A DNA stretch of 64,000 bases from Candidatus Hartigia pinicola (GCA_020541205.1 CP048208.1:372001-436000); one strand, 5' to 3'. Shown: positions 12,380 to 26,113, counted from the first letter of the stretch. The notes: a model not told the origin generated them from the letters alone. Numbers and translations are program-made.

Positions 12380-12520
12380 GAATCTCGCTAGAATATTTAT
12401 TCTCTAATTTCAATATTTTTATTAAATTTTAAAATAGTATAACATACGGGTACTGTTTGAACATTACTAATGATAATTCCTCCTTAGTTTAGTAAGTGTT
12501 TTAGGTGTATAGAAAAACGA
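12380..12520 (-). pseudogene. aroB: aroB (dehydroquinate synthase) remnant
   Basis: Downstream of aroK on the same strand one frame reads LLN, a stop, then GGIIISN. This fits the NAD-binding LVALGGGVIGD of 3-dehydroquinate synthase. The same frame continues VQTVPVCYTIL, close to FIQVPTTLL after a deletion of about 15 codons. A further SSEILVKTY resembles ASGLAEVIKY. The gene order aroK-aroB-damX-dam supports the identity. The active site and most of the 360-residue protein are gone. Confidence 0.55.
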
Positions 12521-12654
12521 AAAATATTTTATAGATGTCGACTTTACAAATGGTGTATATTTTAACTTTTCAGTAAAAATATTCAATTATTAAAATATTG
12601 TTTGATTAATATATTTTACTACAGGTTTTCTTTTGAATAAATAATATAAAATTA

Positions 12655-13194
12655 TTATATTTGAAAAAGATTCTGCATAGGTTCTAAAAGTTTGATGATG
12701 TGATTAATAACCATTTTGGCACTTTGATCATGGGTATGAATAGTGATATCAGCAATTTCTTTATACATCGGATTATACTCTGATGCTAATTTTTCAAGAA
12801 TTTCACGTGCTGATTTGTTCATGTGAAATAAAGGACGTTTTTTATCACGTTGAGTCCTCGAGAGTTGTTTCTCGATAGTTGTTTCGAGATAAATAACAAC
12901 ACCACGCGCTGAGAGGCGTTTTCGGGTTTCTTTTGATTTGACTGAACCACCACCTGTTGCAAGTACAATCCCTTGTTTCTCAGTAAGATCATTAATGACT
13001 TTTTCTTCGCGATCTCGAAAGCCTACTTCACCTTCCAAGTCAAGAACCCAGCCTATATCTGCGCCCGTGCGTTTTTCAATTTCGTGATCAGAATCGAAAA
13101 ACTCCATATTAAGTTGTTGAGCTAATTGACGACCAATAGTGCTTTTTCCAGCACCCATTGGTCCTACTAGAAAGATATTGCGTTTTTCTGCCAT
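12655..13194 (-). CDS. aroK: shikimate kinase I
   Basis: Phosphorylates shikimate in the common aromatic pathway. The 179 residues (E. coli 173) are nearly identical to E. coli AroK over the first 125. The Walker A loop GPMGAGKST is at residues 11-19, FDSD and FRDREE hold substrate-binding acids, and ATGGGSVK and the lid TQRDKKRPL are intact. The C-terminus runs a few residues beyond the usual end. The next gene in the ancestral operon, aroB, is a remnant, so this kinase may work on shikimate made elsewhere, be supplied by a partner, or be kept for another reason. I see no frameshift, so selection is apparently acting on it. Confidence 0.97.
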   Translation of the reverse strand: MAEKRNIFLVGPMGAGKSTIGRQLAQQLNMEFFDSDHEIEKRTGADIGWVLDLEGEVGFRDREEKVINDLTEKQGIVLATGGGSVKSKETRKRLSARGVVIYLETTIEKQLSRTQRDKKRPLFHMNKSAREILEKLASEYNPMYKEIADITIHTHDQSAKMVINHIIKLLEPMQNLFQI

Positions 13195-15199
13195 GTTTTG
13201 GTATTACTACGCTTATTTGTTAATGACAATCCGCTTCATTACTTGAATGAGAAGTGGGACATGAATTGCAATTTTTATGAGTAATAAGTTAAATTAAATA
13301 AGAAAACGATCTCAGTACATTAACCTGATGTGTGATTATATTTATATGTAGCGATAGTATATGAGAAAATCTTATAGCATTGCTGTGTTATTATTTTAAA
13401 TCGTTCTGTTTATGTTATTAAACATTTTTAATAAAAACTTAACAGTTACATGGTAGCCGTAAACTGTAGAGTATTGGTTAATTTTTCTATAGTGAATGTA
13501 TTTTGTCTATTTATAAGTATTTGATAATTATCTTTAATCTACTGAGTATTGGAAAAATTTTTTGGATAATGTTGCATGGTAAAATAGTATCATAATAAAA
13601 TTTATTCAGTAGATTTTTATATAAAATAATTTAATTTCTAATATGTTGACTAGTCTCGAATATTAAAAATATAGAAGCATTTTACTAGCACTATACTTAG
13701 TTAAGTTTGTGAATTATTTTGTTACAAATTGAATATTTAATACAAAGATAAATATTATTTTTCTTTATTTGATTCAAGATACTTTAGTAAATATCTTGAA
13801 TTTTATTATTTTTTAAAAATTACAGAAGATCTTATAATTTCTTATTGATTTAATAATTAAATAACGTTTTTTATTTTTTAGATAGTACTTAATTAAATAA
13901 TTAATTTTTTAATTTTAGTAGGATTAAATTTTTTCCTAGTGAAAATTATTAGGGTAATATCTATATGTAGTGTCACATCTTTAAATTTAAGATAATTTTT
14001 TATGTTAGTTAGATAAAAATTTTCATACATTTTTGATATTTTTGAAGTATCCATAAAATAACATAAAAAGAACAAGCTATCAATAATTGATAATAAATTT
14101 TTCTTACGAAATTTCTTATAGTATATTTATTGTACAATCGAAAGATAGTAAATATTAGTATAGAGTTTATTATATTTCGTGATTATAAAAGTGAAGTCTA
14201 GTTTTGTAATATATATTATTTACCAATAATTTTTTATAAATGCTAATTATTTTATGGAAAATACCACTACTAAGATATGCATTTTATTTATAGTTATTAG
14301 AAAAGTACGTCATAAATATTGAGTATTTATCACTATTAATTATCTGTAATTGAGAAAATTTTTATTGGGACGATAGTTTTTGTATTAAAATGTACTTATA
14401 CTTTTAATTTTTCTATTTGAAATTATAAAATTTTTATCAGTATTGTGAATAATACTACTTCAACAGATCACGCTAAGTATATTTATACATCTGCCGAAGA
14501 TAAGTTATTTTGTTTTTAATTTTGTATTTTTATAAAATCTAAAATATCAATATATAGTGATTTTTTTTAAAAATTCTTAGTATTTATTTTGATTAATAAT
14601 TTTAGCATGTATCAAAGAGTATAAATATTTTATAAACATAAATATACTTAGTATATGTAAATGTTTTAGTTGTTTAAAAAGTCTCTAATTTATAGAAACA
14701 TGCTGTTTTTGATAGAGTTCATGAAATAATTACGTTTAAAAAATCTTGATAGTTTACAAAGTAAAATAATATTAATATTTTTAATAAACACTCAATATAT
14801 TTTTAAAATGTTTATTTTGTGCTGATTTTGTTATTTATAATATTCTTAATCTTTATGTTGACAAAATGTCTTTTAAAATTTTCATATGGATTTTTTATCA
14901 ATTAAAAATAATAAGCAAGCATTATAGTACACGATAATGATAGCTTAGATACTTGTATGTGATAATACAACTACATTCTCAGTCAGTATAATTCGGCACT
15001 ATATATTACAATATATATTCAATGAAGTATTAGTCGTTTTGAGCATTCAGTGGTAAATAAAAATAATTATACTAGACTTCGATTGTTTTTTTATTATTAT
15101 TACACATAATAATGCTGTCGTGTTGATAATTTTGTATTGTTTTTATATTAGAGTGTATTATGCAGAATAATATAACTATTAAAAAGAATAAGATATATC
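13195..15199. other. gene-free interval upstream of aroK
   Basis: About 2 kb of AT-rich DNA. The 60-codon minus-strand frame at 13893-14075 has no recognisable sequence and I treat it as chance. Its right part must contain the decayed body and C-terminus of ycbX (minus strand). I do not recognise hofQ or other genes expected upstream of aroK. Confidence 0.5.
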
Positions 15200-15352
15200 A
15201 GTATGGTTTTACTGTTATATATTTATCCTAAAATATTATTAGTATAAAATTTTACAATCAAACGTTGATTTATTAATATTGTTGTAAATTTGTGATCGAT
15301 ATGTTTCACTGATTTTACTGGATACGTATAAAGACGCGAAAGTGTTATTATT
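15200..15352 (-). pseudogene. ycbX: ycbX N-terminal remnant
   Basis: Divergent from rlmKL, the minus strand reads ITLSRLYTYPVKSVKHID, a clear match to the YcbX N-terminus ATLTRLFIHPVKSMRGIG. YcbX is a MOSC-ferredoxin protein in N-hydroxylated base detoxification. The ancestral ATG is now ATA. In E. coli ycbX is the divergent neighbour of rlmL. Beyond about 25 codons the match fades, with INQRL possibly representing the FDRIF region. Confidence 0.75.
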
Positions 15353-15441
15353 TCATCTTTATAATTATTCATGGATAACTTTATAACGAGCGAGTCATAT
15401 AATTATAATAACTAATAACTTTTTAAAAGCAGTAAAAGATT

Positions 15442-17577
15442 ATGATTTCTCTTTTTGGTAGCACAGCTTATGGCTTAGAAGAATTGTTAAAAGTAGAATT
15501 ACAAACTCTAGGTGCTAGTCAGTGTAAAGTTGCACTTGGAAAAGTATATTTTCAAGCTGATGAGCGGGTAATGTATACTACCCTTCTCTGGAGCAGACTA
15601 GCATCTCGTATTTTATTATTGTTACATGAGTTTAATCTTAATAGTAATATGGATTTATATCTTGGTGTACAAAGTATTGATTGGACTAAAATTTTTCAGG
15701 TTAATAATACTTTTTTTATAAATTTCAATGGTACTAATGCAGTGATTCGTAATAGTCAATATGGTGCATTAAAGGTGAAAGATGCTATTGTAGATTATTT
15801 TATACATAAAGTAAATCAAAGACCTTATGTATCTCATAATCAACCAGATATTCGCGTTCATGTATACCTTCATAAAGATAAAGTTATTGTAGCGTTGGAT
15901 TTAAGTGGTGATTCATTACATATTCGTGGCTACCGTAACTTGGTAGGACAAGCGCCACTAAAAGAAAATTTAGCAGCGGTCATTATCAAACGTTCGGGGT
16001 GGAAGAAAGATACACCTCTTATCGACCCAATGTGTGGTTCTGGTACTTTATTAATTGAAGCGGCAATGATTGCTGCAAATAAAGCTCCTGGATTAAATCG
16101 AAAATATTGGGGGTTTTATTCTTGGAGGAAATATAATCCAGAATTGTGGAAGAATCTCAGAAAAGAAGCGCAAGCTTGTTTTCGTCAAGGTTTGAAAGAT
16201 ACGACTGCTCATTTTTATGGCTATGATATTGATGAAAAAATTTTAGATATGGCGCGTGATAATGTGTTTAGAGCTGGTGTACAAGATCTGGTTAGTTTTA
16301 GTCAAGGCGATGTAGCAATGCTTGAAAATCCAGTTAAAACTAATATCTCAGGAACAATTTTAAGCAATCCGCCTTATGGTGAACGTTTAGAAACTAGACC
16401 AGCACTAATGGTGTTATATAGTCAATTGGGGCGTGTAGTAAAAAAGAGTTTCCAAGGCTGGCGTGTATCGATGTTTAGTGGTGATCCAGAGTTATTAAAA
16501 TGTTTACAACTTCGCTCTGAACGAGAATTTAAAACGAAAAATGGTCCCTTAGATTGTGTACAAAAAAATTATCATCTAGCGAGAATATATGAAGAGACTA
16601 TCGATGAAGTATCTCCTGATTTTACTAACAGATTGCGTAAGAATTATAAAAAACTTAGTAAATGGGCTAAAAATCAAGGTATTGAATGCTATCGTGTCTA
16701 TGATTCTGATTTACCCGAATACAATGTCGCTGTGGATAATTATGTTAGAAAAGTAATTATTCAAGAGTATGCGCCTGGAAAAATCATAGATGAGAGTAAA
16801 TCTCGCCAGCGCTTATTAGATGTAATTATAGCAACTATGAATGTTTTACAATTATCATCAAATCAACTAATATTAAAAACACGTCAACGACAAAAAGGTA
16901 AAAAACAGTATGAAAAATTTGCACAACAAGATGATTGTTTATTAATACAAGAGTACGAAGCAAAAATAATCGTTAATCTAACCGCATATTTAGATACAGG
17001 CTTATTTTTAGATAATCGTCTTGCACGTCGTTTATTAGGGAAAATGAGCTACAATACTGATTTTCTTAATCTTTTTTGTTATACTTGTGCTGCAACAGTA
17101 CATGCTGGATTAGGTGGTGCAAAAAGCACAACTTCAGTTGATATGTCACGTACTTATTTACAAGTGGCGAAGAAAAATTTACAGGAAAATAGCTTAACAG
17201 GATGTCAGCATCGTTTGATTCAAGCAGATTGTTTAAGTTGGATTAGAAAGAGTGATGAGAAATTTGATTTAATTTTCATAGATCCACCAACGTTTTCTAA
17301 TTCAAAGCGAATGGATCAAACATTTTCTGTTCAGCGTGATCACGTTTATTTGTTTATACATTTAAAACGTTTATTGCGTCCTAGTGGCGTTATTATGTTT
17401 TCTAATAATAAACGCGCTTTTAAAATGAATGTTTTGGCATTAAAAGAATTAAAATTAGAAATAGAAGAAATTACAACAAAAATACGTTCAAAAGATTTTG
17501 CTCGCAACCCTAAAATTCATAACTGCTGGCTTATTCGAAACACAGAGAAAAAAAATACAATTTATAACTGTAATTAA
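15442..17577 (+). CDS. rlmKL: 23S rRNA G2445/G2069 methyltransferase RlmKL
   Basis: Bifunctional enzyme of 711 residues (E. coli RlmL 702). The N-terminal half has a THUMP domain and a Rossmann methyltransferase with [14 protein letters not shown] at about 193-206 and the catalytic SNPPYGER near 307-314, responsible for m2G2445. The C-terminal half has a second AdoMet fold with [22 protein letters not shown] and [11 protein letters not shown] near 614-624, responsible for m7G2069. Both halves are intact. It stands alone between dead ycbX (divergent) and dead uup (downstream), as in the E. coli order ycbX/rlmL-uup. The start ATG at 15442 matches the family N-terminus ([15 protein letters not shown]). 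Confidence 0.98.
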   Translation: MISLFGSTAYGLEELLKVELQTLGASQCKVALGKVYFQADERVMYTTLLWSRLASRILLLLHEFNLNSNMDLYLGVQSIDWTKIFQVNNTFFINFNGTNAVIRNSQYGALKVKDAIVDYFIHKVNQRPYVSHNQPDIRVHVYLHKDKVIVALDLSGDSLHIRGYRNLVGQAPLKENLAAVIIKRSGWKKDTPLIDPMCGSGTLLIEAAMIAANKAPGLNRKYWGFYSWRKYNPELWKNLRKEAQACFRQGLKDTTAHFYGYDIDEKILDMARDNVFRAGVQDLVSFSQGDVAMLENPVKTNISGTILSNPPYGERLETRPALMVLYSQLGRVVKKSFQGWRVSMFSGDPELLKCLQLRSEREFKTKNGPLDCVQKNYHLARIYEETIDEVSPDFTNRLRKNYKKLSKWAKNQGIECYRVYDSDLPEYNVAVDNYVRKVIIQEYAPGKIIDESKSRQRLLDVIIATMNVLQLSSNQLILKTRQRQKGKKQYEKFAQQDDCLLIQEYEAKIIVNLTAYLDTGLFLDNRLARRLLGKMSYNTDFLNLFCYTCAATVHAGLGGAKSTTSVDMSRTYLQVAKKNLQENSLTGCQHRLIQADCLSWIRKSDEKFDLIFIDPPTFSNSKRMDQTFSVQRDHVYLFIHLKRLLRPSGVIMFSNNKRAFKMNVLALKELKLEIEEITTKIRSKDFARNPKIHNCWLIRNTEKKNTIYNCN

Positions 17578-17689
17578 TTTTCTTGTACTGAGCTTTCTTT
17601 TAGTTATCTATTATGAAATAATGTTTATATCCATGCTATAAATTATAAATTTATTTATTTAGTGTAGATACTAAAATTGACGTGCTACG

Positions 17690-17875
17690 GTATTTTGTTA
17701 AATAACAATTAGATGTTTGATAAGAAATGATTATTTTATTAATGCGATGAATTTATTGTTTGTTTACGGTAATATCTGTAGTATAATACATCAAGATACT
17801 TTTACTTTTTTTATGAAGGTGTTGTTGGAGAAGAACATAAATAAAAGATTACGATGATATTGATTAAGTAATTAA
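17690..17875 (+). pseudogene. uup: uup ABC-F ATPase remnant
   Basis: Downstream of rlmKL the plus strand reads VYGNIC then SIIHQD. After a frameshift it reads FYEGVVGEEHK. These fit the Uup segments DGRIIYEQDLIVARLQQDPP and FVAEGVAEQAEYLK, at about the distance from the rlmKL stop expected if uup began directly after it. Uup is an ABC-F protein. The Walker motifs are not clearly readable and the rest of the gene is lost. Confidence 0.55.
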
Positions 17876-18879
17876 AAAACTAAAAACAGACGTATATCAC
17901 TTTATCAATGAGATAAGATTTTTAATAGTTTTAATTTATACGAATAAAATTTACTGATAATGAATATAATTAAAAATTTGTTTACCTGTAGATAAAAGTA
18001 GGTTACAGTTTTATGCAGAGTAGCGTTTGTTTGTGTATTATATTGTATTAGTGAAATCTCTTATTTTTCAATAAGTTAAAGAATAAGTTTCATTTTATTT
18101 AGTATTTTATGTGTAAAAGTAAGATAATTAATATCAGTCGCATAAATGGTAAGGCAAAATTTAAATATATCTAAAGTGTTTTATATTTTTCAACATTTTT
18201 TCATTCACTTCATTGAGTGTAGATTATGTTGTAGTTAAAGATAACATGAAAAGTATAGATTTTACTATTTGTTTTATCTAAATAATTTTAAAGAATATAT
18301 TATATATACTATTTAAAATTATTATATTTATATAACTGTTGTTTTATTTATAAAGACTTTTACATGTTTCAGTCTAATTTTGCACAGGATAAATAATTAA
18401 TGTTTTTAACTCTTTTTATAATATTATTGTTTTTACTATAGTTTATAGAGTGAATATGAGTGTCTAGAACAATATATTTTATTCTAGATTTTTACTTGCA
18501 TGATAAAATTTTACACAAGTATTTCTTAATGCTTATTGCACATACATGATTAGTGAAGTAATATTAATATTCTTTTATTAATACTGACAAAAAATTTTAT
18601 TACATTACTTTTTTAAGTAGGTTTATCTAGTTTAATTTTATTTGAGTAGTTGTTTTAAAATTTTCAATGTTAACATGAAGCATTTCATTAGGAAATAATT
18701 TGGTATATCAAATGTTATTATGAATTATTTTAAAGATATATAACAGTCTAAAAAATACTTCATACATATCTATTTTTTACGTTGTATATATTTTTCTTTT
18801 TAAGAAAAAGAGTTGAATGTATAAAAATATTGTTCGATCAAGTTTATTATTTTAGATTCTTCTCTTTCTAGGTAGATAG
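17876..18879. other. decayed uup/cydD interval
   Basis: AT-rich DNA without open genes. The left part should be the remaining uup (plus strand) and the right part the remaining cydDC (minus strand). I could read neither. The boundary between the two ancestral neighbourhoods is therefore somewhere in this interval. Confidence 0.5.
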
Positions 18880-18984
18880 ATAAGATTTTAAGTTTGAAAA
18901 GAATTTCAACATGCTAATTTAAAGTTAGATAGATTGTTTTTTAAATATAATTTATAAGTTCCTATCGAGCAGGACTGTGTTCAT
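18880..18984 (-). pseudogene. cydD: cydD N-terminal remnant
   Basis: In one minus-strand frame starting from a preserved ATG at 18984 I read NL, a stop, IIFKKQSI and then ISMLKFFSNL. These align with ELTRWLKQQSV and NISRLLGFVSGI near the N-terminus of CydD, the ABC exporter subunit needed for cytochrome bd assembly. In E. coli cydD follows trxB on the same strand. Identity is moderate and rests on gene order as well as sequence. Confidence 0.55.
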
Positions 18985-18997
18985 TTTCATTGGTGTT

Positions 18998-19032
18998 ATA
19001 AATATAGCTCTATCTTATAGAGCTATATTTAT
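18998..19032. terminator. perfect 16-bp hairpin downstream of trxB
   Basis: Perfect inverted repeat of 16 bases on each side (ATAAATATAGCTCTAT and its complement) around the 3-base loop CTT. It lies about 105 bases past the trxB stop and just before the cydD remnant. The core GAGCTAT stem with flanking A/T tracts looks like a Rho-independent terminator, T-rich on the plus-strand side. It is far longer than chance stems in this DNA and is probably the trxB terminator. Confidence 0.65.
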
Positions 19033-19137
19033 TTTATGATATTTTATAACATATGCATTGATAATACAAAGTAATAATAAAGTTAAAAGAGATGAAAAAC
19101 GCTAATTTTATGCGTTGAGGAACTTCATTAAATCTTG

Positions 19138-20419
<1,282 letters not shown>

Positions 20420-20875
20420 TTTAAAAACTAATACTTAGAAAGTATGCTTAAAGTATAGAATGTATGCTATTGTATTATCTTAAAGATCATTCTAACTATA
20501 TGAGATGTACACCACCCGACAATATGTCACTCATATTAACCGTTATCTACTAATATATTTTAAAGTAGGCTGAATATTATATAGTTTATAAAAATAATAT
20601 ATGCATATTTTTGTTTATAATATCGTTTTTTACAATTATTTTATAAAGTTAATAATAAATGCTTTCTATAATGTATGAGTTGATTCTAAACAGTCTTTTT
20701 TATAATCCGTATCTGTTTAACACTTCTTGTATCAAGCATTTTATAAGTGTTATTCGAGTTAAAATAGTACTAATACAAACTCCTAGTAACTTATATTTAT
20801 TAAATGTTTCAACAGGTTTATTTTTCAAAGGTGCATAATGTAAAAATTAAAAAATGAGATGTAATATTTTACTAA
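20420..20875 (+). pseudogene. lrp: lrp regulator pseudogene
   Basis: Divergent from trxB, one frame at about 20455 reads IECMLLYYLKDHSN. This aligns with the Lrp helix-turn-helix segment IDRNILNELQKDGRISN with changes such as R to C and R to H. About 380 bases on, VHNVKIKK, a stop, then DVI aligns with the C-terminal MEEVKQSNRLVI. The span fits the 164-residue leucine-responsive regulatory protein. E. coli has trxB and lrp divergent in the same way. The DNA-binding segment is broken, so no functional Lrp is made here. Confidence 0.75.
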
Positions 20876-23800
20876 AAATTATTAGAGAACATTTTCTTAT
20901 TTTAAGTGATCTTTTTATATAAAACATATGAAGTGAACATTTTATAGATATTGATTGCTAGGTGTATGCGTTTCAGATTTTTATATAGTTTAATTTATTT
21001 AATATTTATTTAATAATGCTAATATTGCAAACTTTGCATTTTAACGAAACAATCATGATGTATGAAAATTAGTGAATAATATTTTAACTTTATTTAGATT
21101 CAGCTTTTTTTATAAAAATAATATTTGTTCTTTAGTGTTATTATATTTTTATTTGATTTTAAAAACTATATTTTAATAGATAATTTTTTGATAGAATTAA
21201 AATAGCATCTTTTTTAATTATATAAGATTGTCATAAAAGTTTATTATTTTTATGGATTACATTAATATCATAATAAAAGTATTATGGCAGTATTATGGAG
21301 ATATTATTCAAATCAAAAATTTAAATTAGCATGCAAAATAATACTTTTCAAATTGTAAAATGTTAATAAATTTACTTATACTCAATATTGAGTCTAAATA
21401 ATAGTTAATATATTTAAATTTTTTTTGATTTGATTGTGCAATTAATTCAGTAAGATAAACTAGACTCTATTGAATAGATGAATGTTAATTATATTTCTGA
21501 TAAATAATAAATGATATCAATAAAGTTTTATATGTTAGTATAACTAGAAAGAATATATATGAGTAATTTTCTTTTTATTAAAATAAAATTCATATATGTG
21601 ATTTTTTTAGTGATTAACGTGAAGTTTTTAGAAAATTAAGTAGATATTAAAAGAATGCAATTAATATAGCAACGTAGTAGTGAAAGGACGAACTATAGTT
21701 CGTATAATAGTATAAGTAAATCTGCAATAAATATTGCAACGTTGTTAAGTTTTATTATTAGTAAGTAGCGGTAATTTAATTGCGATATCATTTGACCTCT
21801 GAAATGAGGTATTGTTAGTGTTTTATACTATTTTAAATAAAATATTAGTGAAGCATTAGTCTTTTTTTTAGTGTTATCATTTTTTGAATAAAAAGTATTG
21901 TTAGTAAAAAGCTTAATAAATATGTATTTTAAGTGAATGCTCATATTATTCATGAATGTCTATGAGCAATGTATTTTATTCTGAAATTTTAAATTTTTAT
22001 ACAAAAAACTGTAATTTACGTCTAGCATTAATGTCATTCTAGAAATAAGACGTGAACTCATTATTTTACTGCTATGAAGAAATTGTTTATATTAGCGCAT
22101 GTGTTAAAATTATGTATAGATAAATAATTATTTTGATATTTCATGAATTATTGTATATGTAATTATGGAGTTTAATAATTTAGAATATTTGATCTTACAC
22201 CTTCTAGGTTAGAGTAAATTTATTGAGGTTGTTATTTTCATATCGCATATTTTTAAATATTTGCATAAGAACTAAAATAATTGTTTTATTATTATCTATT
22301 TAGGATCGTTCTAATATTATTGTTTACGTGAAGTGTTTATTAGGATTACTTAATTTGTAGTATTATGTGATTAGAATAATAACTTGGATAAGTTGTTGTT
22401 TTTGACTTCAAAAAGTTCTGAAAATTTTACCTTATGCTAATTACAATCTATATTCTTTTTATTAATTATAAGAGTACTATATGTTAAAAAAAGCTTGTAG
22501 TCATACCACATAGTTTAATTTTCGATCTTTAAATATATACATTTTGTATGCAAAGCTTATTAAAGAATTTTTTATATCTTCTAATTAAAAGAAGTATTCA
22601 GGCTTTAAATATAGAATATTAATAATTAGAGTGGTTTCAGAATTAAGCAGATAAGTGAACTGACACATGGTGTTCCTACTAATAAATAATTGCTACTTTT
22701 ATCATGCAAAAGTAAAATCAAAACGTGAATGGAGATTAAAAATAATATAATGTAATAATGCAGAATTATACTATCTTTATTATTGATATGAAGAGTTTAA
22801 GTTCAGTTGTACTTTTATACTATCAAAACGGTATTAGCTTTTTACTAAGATGTAATTTAAAGCAATTGTTATCTTTTATTATTTTTAGATGGTTTTGCTA
22901 TATATACATAAATGAATAAAGATACGTGATAATGCAATTGTTGATATGATTAGATTGATGTTAACGGAACATATTAGCGGACTAAAAATGTAAATTTAGC
23001 GAAAATGATATATAATAAATAATCTAAGTATATTCGATGATGTCTTAAATGACTACATTGATTAGTTAGATGTAATTAGTATCTGTGCAATTAAGATCCG
23101 TATAGAACTACATTCTATCGAATTATGCGATAGCTTCACTCTAGTCACTATGATGGTGTGCGTATATTAAAAAATTTATATTAAAATTAAAAGTATTATA
23201 ATTTTTTACATGTATAGTAAAATCATCAAGAATATCACGTACTTTAATCGTATTCAGAGTTTTGTATGAGAAAAGTGTGTATCATTAATAATGATGTCAT
23301 TAAGTCATATATATATTTTTAGTTCATTTAACATTTACTATTTACACACATTTTATTTTTATTGCTGTATATTTAAGAATACCATAATAATATGGTTGAT
23401 AGCATTAAAATATCATTTCGTTCAATGTTTTTCATCTACATGATGAATATATGTAGTTTCATGCTATCGATAAAATAATTTAATTTAATTTTATTTTCAA
23501 TACCTAAAACATTTATCAAGTTTTAAGTGTTTGATTAGATCCTAGTTAATAAGTTATGAATAAATATTTATATCCACTATAAAAGTATATTATTTAGTAA
23601 TGTGCTCAATCACTAAAAAGTGACTTATATTCAGCATTCATGATTAAGATATTCGAACATTATCCTGGTTATTCACTATCAATATTTCTGTATATTAATA
23701 TAATTGTTTAATAATTTCTATCAGGCTTTTATTAAATATTACGAATAAATATTTAATAGTTATTTTAGAAACTTTTCAAAATTTTGTTAAAATATAATTA

Positions 23801-24059
23801 TTTTATGTATTGATGCAGAATAAATAAAAAATAAAGCAGTAAAACTAGTTGAGTTATTTTTCAAAAAAATAAATTATTTAATTCATGAAGTAAAAATTTG
23901 ATGTTCTTGTAAATTAGATGCGTATAAGTTATTTTATGTATTATGCTCTATCTAAAAAATTTCAAATAAAATATATTGTATAATTATATTTTTTAGAAAA
24001 ATATTGTATATTATATTTTCCATTTTAGAAAAAAATTTATTTGATATAGTACTTATCTT
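20876..24059. other. 3.2 kb gene-free interval
   Basis: Nothing recognisable. By neighbourhood its left part could be decayed ftsK (which follows lrp in E. coli) and its right part the body of glnE, but I read no FtsK or GlnE motif in it. Stops are dense in all six frames. Confidence 0.45.
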
Positions 24060-24400
24060 GCTAAATCAAAACTTGTAATATGGCTGGAGAAAATTGTGTT
24101 AGCAGTAGTTAGAAAACGTACACGCTTTCATGATTATTAAAATGATCAGTGTTAAGAATACGTAGATATCTTATGAAAAGGTTATTGTTTAGTCAGGTAT
24201 TATTTAAGATAAATTATACTTCAAATGTTCGAGATCTAACAAACGGACAAAGCTGTTATATAACTTTGAAACTCTAACAATAATATTAGTATGCGTATAA
24301 AATCTATCAGATATAGCGGTTTGTATGAGTGAAATATTTGTTAAGATTATAAGTCTAATGCACTGAGTATGATGAAGCTAATTTCAAAGTGTTGCGTCGT
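24060..24400 (+). pseudogene. glnE: glnE C-terminal remnant
   Basis: Upstream of hldE one frame reads RFHDY, stop, NDQC, stop, EYVDIL, stop, KGYCLVRY. This follows the GlnE sequence [25 protein letters not shown] codon by codon, with stops replacing Lys, Gly and Phe. After a frameshift TSNVRDL fits SDNVRIL. GlnE is the bifunctional adenylyltransferase that controls glutamine synthetase. glnE directly precedes hldE in E. coli. Only the C-terminal region is readable. Confidence 0.65.
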
Positions 24401-24682
24401 TAAAAATAATATTGGATTATCTGAAAAATATTGATAAATGTGGAAGAATAATGAGAAGTATTGAAATAGTTACCTTTTAGGTTGTAATTCTAGTATTCAC
24501 TATCTTTCTGTTCTGTAGACAAAATATTAAATAGATGATTATATCATTTATATTGTCTGTATCTCTAACACAAATGAGACAATTAAACATATTAATATGT
24601 TAATATAATTAACGAGATACATGACTGTATTGTATATAATATTACGTTAATTAATCTTAGCATTTTCAAATTGGAGCTCGGG

Positions 24683-26113
24683 ATGAAAGGAACAATTCCT
24701 GATTATAAACAAGCAAGTGTCTTGGTTGTTGGAGATGTAATGCTGGATCGATATTGGCATGGTTCTGCTAGTCGCATTTCACCTGAAGCACCAGTTCCGC
24801 TAGTAAAAATTAACATGATCAAAGAGCAACCTGGCGGAGCCGCTAATGTAGCGATGAATATTGCATCACTTGGAGCACATTCACACCTTGTAGGATTAAC
24901 TGGTATTGATGATGCAGCTAAAATTTTAGCTGAAAGCTTAAAATCAGTAAAAGTGTGTTGTAATTTTGTGGCGATTCCAACTCATCCAACAATAACAAAA
25001 CTACGTGTTATATCACGTCATCAACAATTAATTCGTCTTGATTTTGAAGAAGAATTTGAAAATATTGATGTACAGCCTATATTAGAACGTATTGAACAAG
25101 CTTTACCTTATATTGGTGCATTAGTTTTATCAGATTATGCTAAAGGAGCATTATCTAAAGTTCATAAGATAGTGTCTCTGGCTAATAAAGCGGATGTGCC
25201 TGTATTAATTGATCCAAAAAGTAATGATTTTGAACGTTATCGCAATGCTACATTATTGACACCAAACATGGCTGAGTTTGAAGCGATTGTTGGATATTGT
25301 CGTAATTATGATCATTTTAAAGAAAAAGGTACAGAACTTCTTGAACATCTTAATTTAAAAGCTCTTCTTATTACTCGTTCAGAACAAGGCATGAGTCTTT
25401 TTCAGCGTAATAAAATGCCTCTTCACCTACCAACAGAAGCTCAAGAAGTCTATGATGTTACTGGTGCTGGCGATACTGTCATTGGAGTGATAGCGGCATC
25501 TATTGCATCTGGATGCCCACTAGATGAAGCTTGCATATTAGCTAACGCAGCTGCGAGTATTGTAGTAGGTAAATTAGGAACATCTACTGTTTCATATATT
25601 GAGTTAAAAAATGCGATCCGTGGACGTGCTGAAAATGGTTTTGGCGTGATGAATGAAAATCAATTAAAACAAGCTGTTATAAATACAAGATTACGCGGGG
25701 AGCGTGTTGTAATGACCAATGGCTGTTTTGATATGTTACATGCAGGTCATGTTTCTTATTTAGCGAATGCTCGTAAATTAGGAGATAGACTTATTGTTGC
25801 AGTGAATAGCGATGCATCAACACGTCGGTTGAAAGGGAATAAAAGACCTGTGAATCAACTTGAGCAGCGTATGATTGTGTTAGGTGCATTAGAATCTGTA
25901 GATTGGGTTGTCCCTTTTGAAGAGGATACACCAGAGCGCTTGATAAATGAAGTTTTACCTGATGTATTGGTAAAAGGTGGTGATTATCGTCTCGAAGAGA
26001 TTGTTGGTAGTAAGGAGGTTTTGGCAGCAGGTGGTGAAGTTAAAGTTCTGAATTTTGAAAAAGATATTTCAACAACTAATATTATTAAATCAATTATAAA
26101 AATTAGTAAGTAA
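24683..26113 (+). CDS. hldE: bifunctional heptose kinase/adenylyltransferase HldE
   Basis: Makes ADP-heptose for LPS inner core. The N-terminal ribokinase-like domain phosphorylates heptose 7-phosphate, and the C-terminal nucleotidyltransferase domain adds AMP. It has 476 residues from this start (E. coli 477). Domain 1 shows [21 protein letters not shown] and the kinase GAGD motif at about 260. Domain 2 begins with [17 protein letters not shown], with HAGH at about 353-356. A longer frame opens at TTG 24671, but ATG 24683 matches the family N-terminus (MKxTxPxY) and sits behind GGAG at 24673-24676. Its operon partner glnE is dead. Retention implies the cell still builds a heptose-containing LPS core. 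Confidence 0.98.
   Translation: MKGTIPDYKQASVLVVGDVMLDRYWHGSASRISPEAPVPLVKINMIKEQPGGAANVAMNIASLGAHSHLVGLTGIDDAAKILAESLKSVKVCCNFVAIPTHPTITKLRVISRHQQLIRLDFEEEFENIDVQPILERIEQALPYIGALVLSDYAKGALSKVHKIVSLANKADVPVLIDPKSNDFERYRNATLLTPNMAEFEAIVGYCRNYDHFKEKGTELLEHLNLKALLITRSEQGMSLFQRNKMPLHLPTEAQEVYDVTGAGDTVIGVIAASIASGCPLDEACILANAAASIVVGKLGTSTVSYIELKNAIRGRAENGFGVMNENQLKQAVINTRLRGERVVMTNGCFDMLHAGHVSYLANARKLGDRLIVAVNSDASTRRLKGNKRPVNQLEQRMIVLGALESVDWVVPFEEDTPERLINEVLPDVLVKGGDYRLEEIVGSKEVLAAGGEVKVLNFEKDISTTNIIKSIIKISK

Noticed and set aside
13893-14075. 60-codon minus-strand frame upstream of aroK
   Set aside because: Composition is typical of AT-rich noise, with no motif, no ribosome site and no syntenic candidate.
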